Shown: positions 59,461 through 64,000 of the stretch, in pieces | Layout of the letters: every line of letters starts with the position of its first letter | Position numbering within the stretch: the stretch's first letter is position 1 | Source of the DNA: Pachypanchax playfairii | Lineage: Eukaryota > Chordata > Actinopteri > Cyprinodontiformes > Aplocheilidae | Reading direction: 5' to 3' | Length of the DNA: 64,000 nt | Assembly: GCA_006937955.1 (NCBI GenBank) | Contig: SSNP01000001.1 | Span: 9,266,082-9,330,081 of the forward strand | The notes under the pieces: model-generated | Seen by the model: the letters and a program-made list of their open reading frames with translations, nothing else | Told to the model about the DNA's origin: nothing | Databases searched by the model: none | Made by a program: the position numbers and the translations under genes

Positions 59461-62400
59461 AGGTATCTTTAATATCTTACAAAAAAGATGAATATTCAGT
59501 CTGAAAATCACAGTATGAAGCTCAGGGTTTATTTTCTTTTAAATCTGAATTATCTGCACTTCTAAACTAGAAAAACACATTCAAGTCTCATTTTAGATCT
59601 TTTAACAATAAAATCTAATCTGTAATTGATAAACAACCTCGAGTAGGAGACACAGAGTTTAATTCTGACCTCTTAATATTTCTATTTCCTGTGAAACTGA
59701 TGTTTACAAATAGTAGGATATTCCTTGTTGAGATCATTTCCACAGAAACTCACTTCAAAAGATCTAAAGTGTTTGAACATAAATGAGTCTCAGATCTGAA
59801 ATTAGACTATAAACTATAAAGATTTCCAGATTTTTATAGTACAGGTTTATTTCCAATATTCAACCAGCAGATGGATTTTGCTCAATCTGACTCATTTAAA
59901 CCTGCATAAAACAGTTTTACCATCACCTTATACAACCACTCACCAGCAGATGCAAAATAATACTTTAGATTTGTGCTTTTACCATAAAAACATGTGATAA
60001 ATGTGTATTTTAAGAAGTGTTCAACTAAAACTGATGTTTTTGTAACTATGATGCTCCATGTTATGAATCTGACTCCAGCAACTCAAACATGATCATATCA
60101 GCTTCTCAATGTGTTGGACTGGTGCCAGTATTTCATTTCAAGATTTTATGAGATAACGTAGCCGGATGGATTTATGGGCTATTGCAAAAATAGAATTTGG
60201 TAATTTTTAATGAAAACTGGTGAATTGCACAATAAATAGCACCAGTTTTCACATTTTTACAAAGAAAAAACTCGAAACAAATAAAGGGTTCCCATCGTTT
60301 TGCTCCTCCCCCAAATATGTGCATTTAAAAAAGATTTTAATTGCCTGATCTTTCAAAATAAATTACAAAATAAAAGCATCAGAACAAGCTTCACGTTAAA
60401 TATGACACAAACATTTTTATTGACTAATTAAGAACACAAATAGTTCTCTACAATAACAATGACTCCCTTAGCCTTACAACAGTTAGAATGTTTCTTTTTT
60501 TTGTACATGAAAACTGAAAATACAAAGTTACAGTAAACATGCTGTTTGATAAAAATATCTTTACAAAAAAATTGTACATTTCTATACAACAATTATACGT
60601 TTCTACAAGTCCCACGATTCAGTTTTAAACCAGTCTATAGCAAACTGTCAGAACAGCTTTACTTGCTAAAAAGTCATCAGTCGAAATAAACATCAAAAAC
60701 GGATTATTCACAGTAACCGTGTGTTCAGCCAGACATGTTTCAAACTGACCCAGATAAACGATGACAGCTGAAAGCAACAAGTTTTTTCATGTTCATGAGT
60801 GGATTTGCTGTAAAGTATTTGACACATCACAATACTTCTTAAAAAAAAAACGTAAACATGAACCAGAGCTCCATTTACAAAAATAGTGCTAAATATTCCA
60901 CTTTATCATCATTTACCAGACAGTTTGAATGAGCTGAAGGCTGTTTTTTATTTTTTTTTGGTATTTTTTTCCAGGCACGACTGTGTGCACATGAAACCGC
61001 ACAAGGTGTTTTAGTTCCAATTAGAATTTAAATTCATTTAAATCTGTATTTCGTCTGCCTCTTAACCTAAAAAGTCAAACAGTAAAAAGGTTGAGGTGTA
61101 CGTACAAGTCTAATTATGATACAAGCTAAAACAATCATTCATTCACCAGCATGAAAATCATCAATATAAATAATAAACAACCTAAAAACACAAACTGGTT
61201 AACAGACCCTAAAAACACAGGCGTGTTGAATAAAGATGCACTGATCGGTTTTCTATCATGTTCTCGGAAAAACTTGTTGATTTTAGCTGATTTCTCTCTT
61301 AAAATGTTAGTTAAGTTAAAAATTTGTGTTTTTCAAATGAAAATTTTCACAAAAATCCCTAAAATAGTCATACATTTCTTTTCCAAACCAGTTATAGATC
61401 TTTCTATATCAATATCACTCGTTATTGACCAAATTATTTATCTGTCCAAATAAAACCAAGTGAAAAATGTTACAGATGTAGTCAGAATATTTATTTACTA
61501 AATCTCTCGTTCGCCCACAGACAGCTGAACATCTCTCATCCATACGAGTGGCAGCTGGTTTTTAAATGGAAATTTCAAACTGTGTGTTTTTCCTCTGACT
61601 TGCTCTAAACAGCTTATAAAACTTAATCTGAGTCTCTGAAGACGCACTAGAGTTAAAACCAGCTGTGGTGCGTTCACTGACCAGGAAAACACAGAGATTT
61701 GACTTTTAGTATCAGTCTGGGTGGTTGAGGTTCGAGCTGATTCTTGTCACCAGCTGACTGATCGATGCATCCCTAGTTTATTATATATATTTTTAAGAAT
61801 TTCAGATGTACTTTAGAGCATCCGGAGCCCAGAATCTTAAAACATCTCTATACACTTACATTATTTTGGGACAAATTTGGTTAAAACAACCCCTGACTCA
61901 CACTGTTTGTCAAATATATGCACATAATTAGGACTAATATCTTTTTTTTTATCTAATACTGCCATTAGAAACAATGTCAGAGACCTGTTTGTAAAATAGA
62001 AGTAACAGAAAACAGGTGTGTCAACTGATTATACACTAAAATAAACCTAAACATTTATGGTGCTCAGTAATTTACAGTTATGTCAGTAAAATGGTGACAT
62101 AATGCATGTTTTATAAAACTGATCTAAACAATTAGTTTTTTTTTTAAAGCAAAGCTGTTAATAGAATCTAAATTTTGATCAGGAAAAGTAATAACACTGA
62201 TCTGGTTTCCATCACCTGATCATTAACTCGTCACATCAGAGTGAAGTGAGTGAAGCAGACCTGGTTTGAATAATCGACAGGACAACACGCTGACATTCAG
62301 TCATTAGAGTGATAATTTCATTTGCAACAATTTATCTGTAATCAGTTTAATTGGACCTCCACATGTTAGTAATTAAAATCATAAACAGGAAATCCAACCT

Positions 62401-62961
62401 GAGAAAACCTGTTTACTATAAAAATCACCCAACAAGAGCCGCTATGATCCACCCCATCTGATCCTGATATTTATCATTATCTATAACTTGTTATTTAAAT
62501 GCAACCTTAAAAATATTTATTCAGTGATCAGATATTTTATTGATTTCTTTTATTTAATTTCCACCAATTAACCTAAATACTGTGTTTTCTCACCTGTGTG
62601 AAATGGAATCGATGTTAAAAAAAAAGATGGATGTGTTGAAGGAGAAAGTTCTGGTTCCCGAGCAGCAGCATCAGTCCGTGTTGAGATGCTGAACAGGGCG
62701 GAGACGTCAGGGTTCTGCTCCCTGGCAGGACTTCCTGTTCCAGAGTTGGCTCTGAACCACAGGAAGTCCTCTCTGCTTCAGTAACTTGGCAGGAGTTGGG
62801 AAACATGATGGAACAGCCTCATGGGGCATTATTGTGATAAATGGCTAAAGCTGGAGAACGTTGGGATCAAAGCCACTGGCATATGCATGAGTCTATTCCA
62901 AAAACAGTTTCATCTATTCTGTAACACTTGCTGCTCCTACTTTCAATTCATTTGATATTTG

Positions 62962-63011
<50 letters not shown>

Positions 63012-64000
63012 AACAACAAAAAAAAAAGAGTTTAAATTTACAGCGCAAGCACAATTTATAAAAGCATCAACATTTCATCAACAACATCATGTTTGGGACT
63101 TTTCCCCTTCAGCCATATTGATTTTCCGTGTTTCAGGAACAGGTTGAAGAAAGTTCTCATTATGTTTTCAGATTTGCTCTTGAAGTTAAATCCGTGTAAT
63201 ACATAAAAAAAAAAAATTCTGTTTAACGAGCACGATGTTTGGTTTGTGCTGCAGAGTGGGGGAGACTCTCTTTATCATAACTTACAGTCCTGGACTGGGG
63301 TCTTCATGCCTCACTGATCGGGTTTTCCTCTTGAAGATGATGATGACTTCTAATACCTACAACCAGGAGAGTTTGATTCCTTCTCCTGTGAAGACAAACC
63401 AAAATCACATTGTAGGATTGTTTCTCCTCCACATGATTTATACTGGAAATCTGATGAGTTTTAAACATTGAATTCTGGTAGATTTGTGTCTCTAATCCTT
63501 CAGGACATCCTGAGGTTCTAACTGGGATGGACATACAACATGCATCCAGTGTCCACAACATATAGAGATTAGAAATATGGAATGTGAAGGCAATTTCTGA
63601 AGAGGAATCTGTTAAAAATAAATGTAGGTAGTCGTGAGGTAAAACCTCACCAGGCTGCAAAATGACAAGAGTATGTGAAAAAAAAAAAAAAAAGCAAGGC
63701 TACAGCCATGATGCAGGTTTTAAAGCAATGAGAATCCAAAGGAATATCAGATACAGCATAATATACCGACAAGGTTCTATTTAGCTGAGCTGTAGCAGCA
63801 AAAAATAAAAAAAAATAAGGACTACAAATTTTAGCTGAACACAATAAAATATTGTATAAGAAAGATAAAAAAATAAATTATGTGAAAAGTTGGAAACACA
63901 CTAGATTTGCACTTCTGATGTTCCTGTATTTAACATGGACACTTTAAATTAATTTTTATTTCAGTTTTTGATAAACTTACCAAAACTTTAACAAAAACTC
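59461..64000. other. AT-rich terminal stretch, possible minus-strand 3' UTR
   Basis: From about 60410 a TTTTTATTG (CAATAAAAA on the minus strand) is followed by long, unique AT-rich sequence with TTTGTACAT/TTGTACATTT motifs, a style common in 3' UTRs. A minus-strand gene starting beyond 64000 is possible, but no coding exon was found. It holds a 46-base poly-A run at 62965-63010. The Ala/Ser/Gly-richer minus frame at 62615-62806 is unrecognised. Confidence 0.35.
62965..63010. repeat. Poly-A tract of 46 bases
   Basis: Homopolymer A followed by CAACAAC and further A runs. It could be the tail of a retroposed sequence, but the preceding DNA matches nothing I recognise. Confidence 0.95.

Noticed and set aside
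1..64000. tRNA, rRNA or microRNA genes
   Set aside because: I saw no cloverleaf with A and B boxes, no rRNA segments and no short hairpin convincing enough to report by eye.

Overview
This is vertebrate nuclear DNA and most likely teleost. It is AT-rich and mostly non-coding, has split genes with canonical GT/AG introns, and carries typical fish repeats: TTAA-flanked and hAT-type MITEs, a Tc1-type MITE, decayed non-LTR retrotransposons, microsatellites and a minisatellite. No bacterial, plasmid or viral operon structure is present. Only two protein-coding genes can be supported, and they stand head-to-head in the middle. On the minus strand (27755-32181) is a complete seven-exon cytosolic alpha-carbonic anhydrase of 261 aa. 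On the plus strand (34758-35261) are the three coding exons of the small ribosome-biogenesis factor RBIS (C8orf59; 99 aa). Mammals have the same divergent pairing (RBIS beside CA13 in the CA13/CA1/CA3/CA2 cluster), so this is an old linkage.

Layout. 1-3475: AT-rich, no gene. 3476-5328: large inverted-repeat (foldback) structure. 7430-7601: (ATCC)n array attached to a retroelement-like tail. 8901-16738: an AAT microsatellite and a 3.9-kb segment present twice without visible difference, the copies separated by ten Ns. 17-27 kb: repeat-rich, with two TTAA MITEs, a hAT MITE with a clean 8-bp target duplication, a TIR element inserted in a decayed reverse transcriptase, and a Tc1-type MITE. 27.5-35.3 kb: the two genes. 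35.3-45 kb: intergenic with further MITEs. 45324-51439: a 3.06-kb segment, containing a LINE remnant, again present twice across a ten-N gap. 51.6-58 kb: two more MITE copies, a degenerate hAT-like repeat and a 20-bp minisatellite of about 37 units. 58-64 kb: AT-rich with a possible minus-strand 3' UTR.

The two long direct duplications are best read as uncollapsed contig overlaps, not biology: each second copy starts exactly at or inside a microsatellite right after the Ns, and spacing is preserved to the base. If so, the true locus is about 7 kb shorter than the window. I found no convincing new multi-gene system. The most useful observations are the assembly artefacts, the conserved CA-RBIS pair, the TTAA MITE family with a datable nested insertion, a TIR element carrying an RFX-type X-box, and an unexplained open segment near 53.1-53.5 kb.
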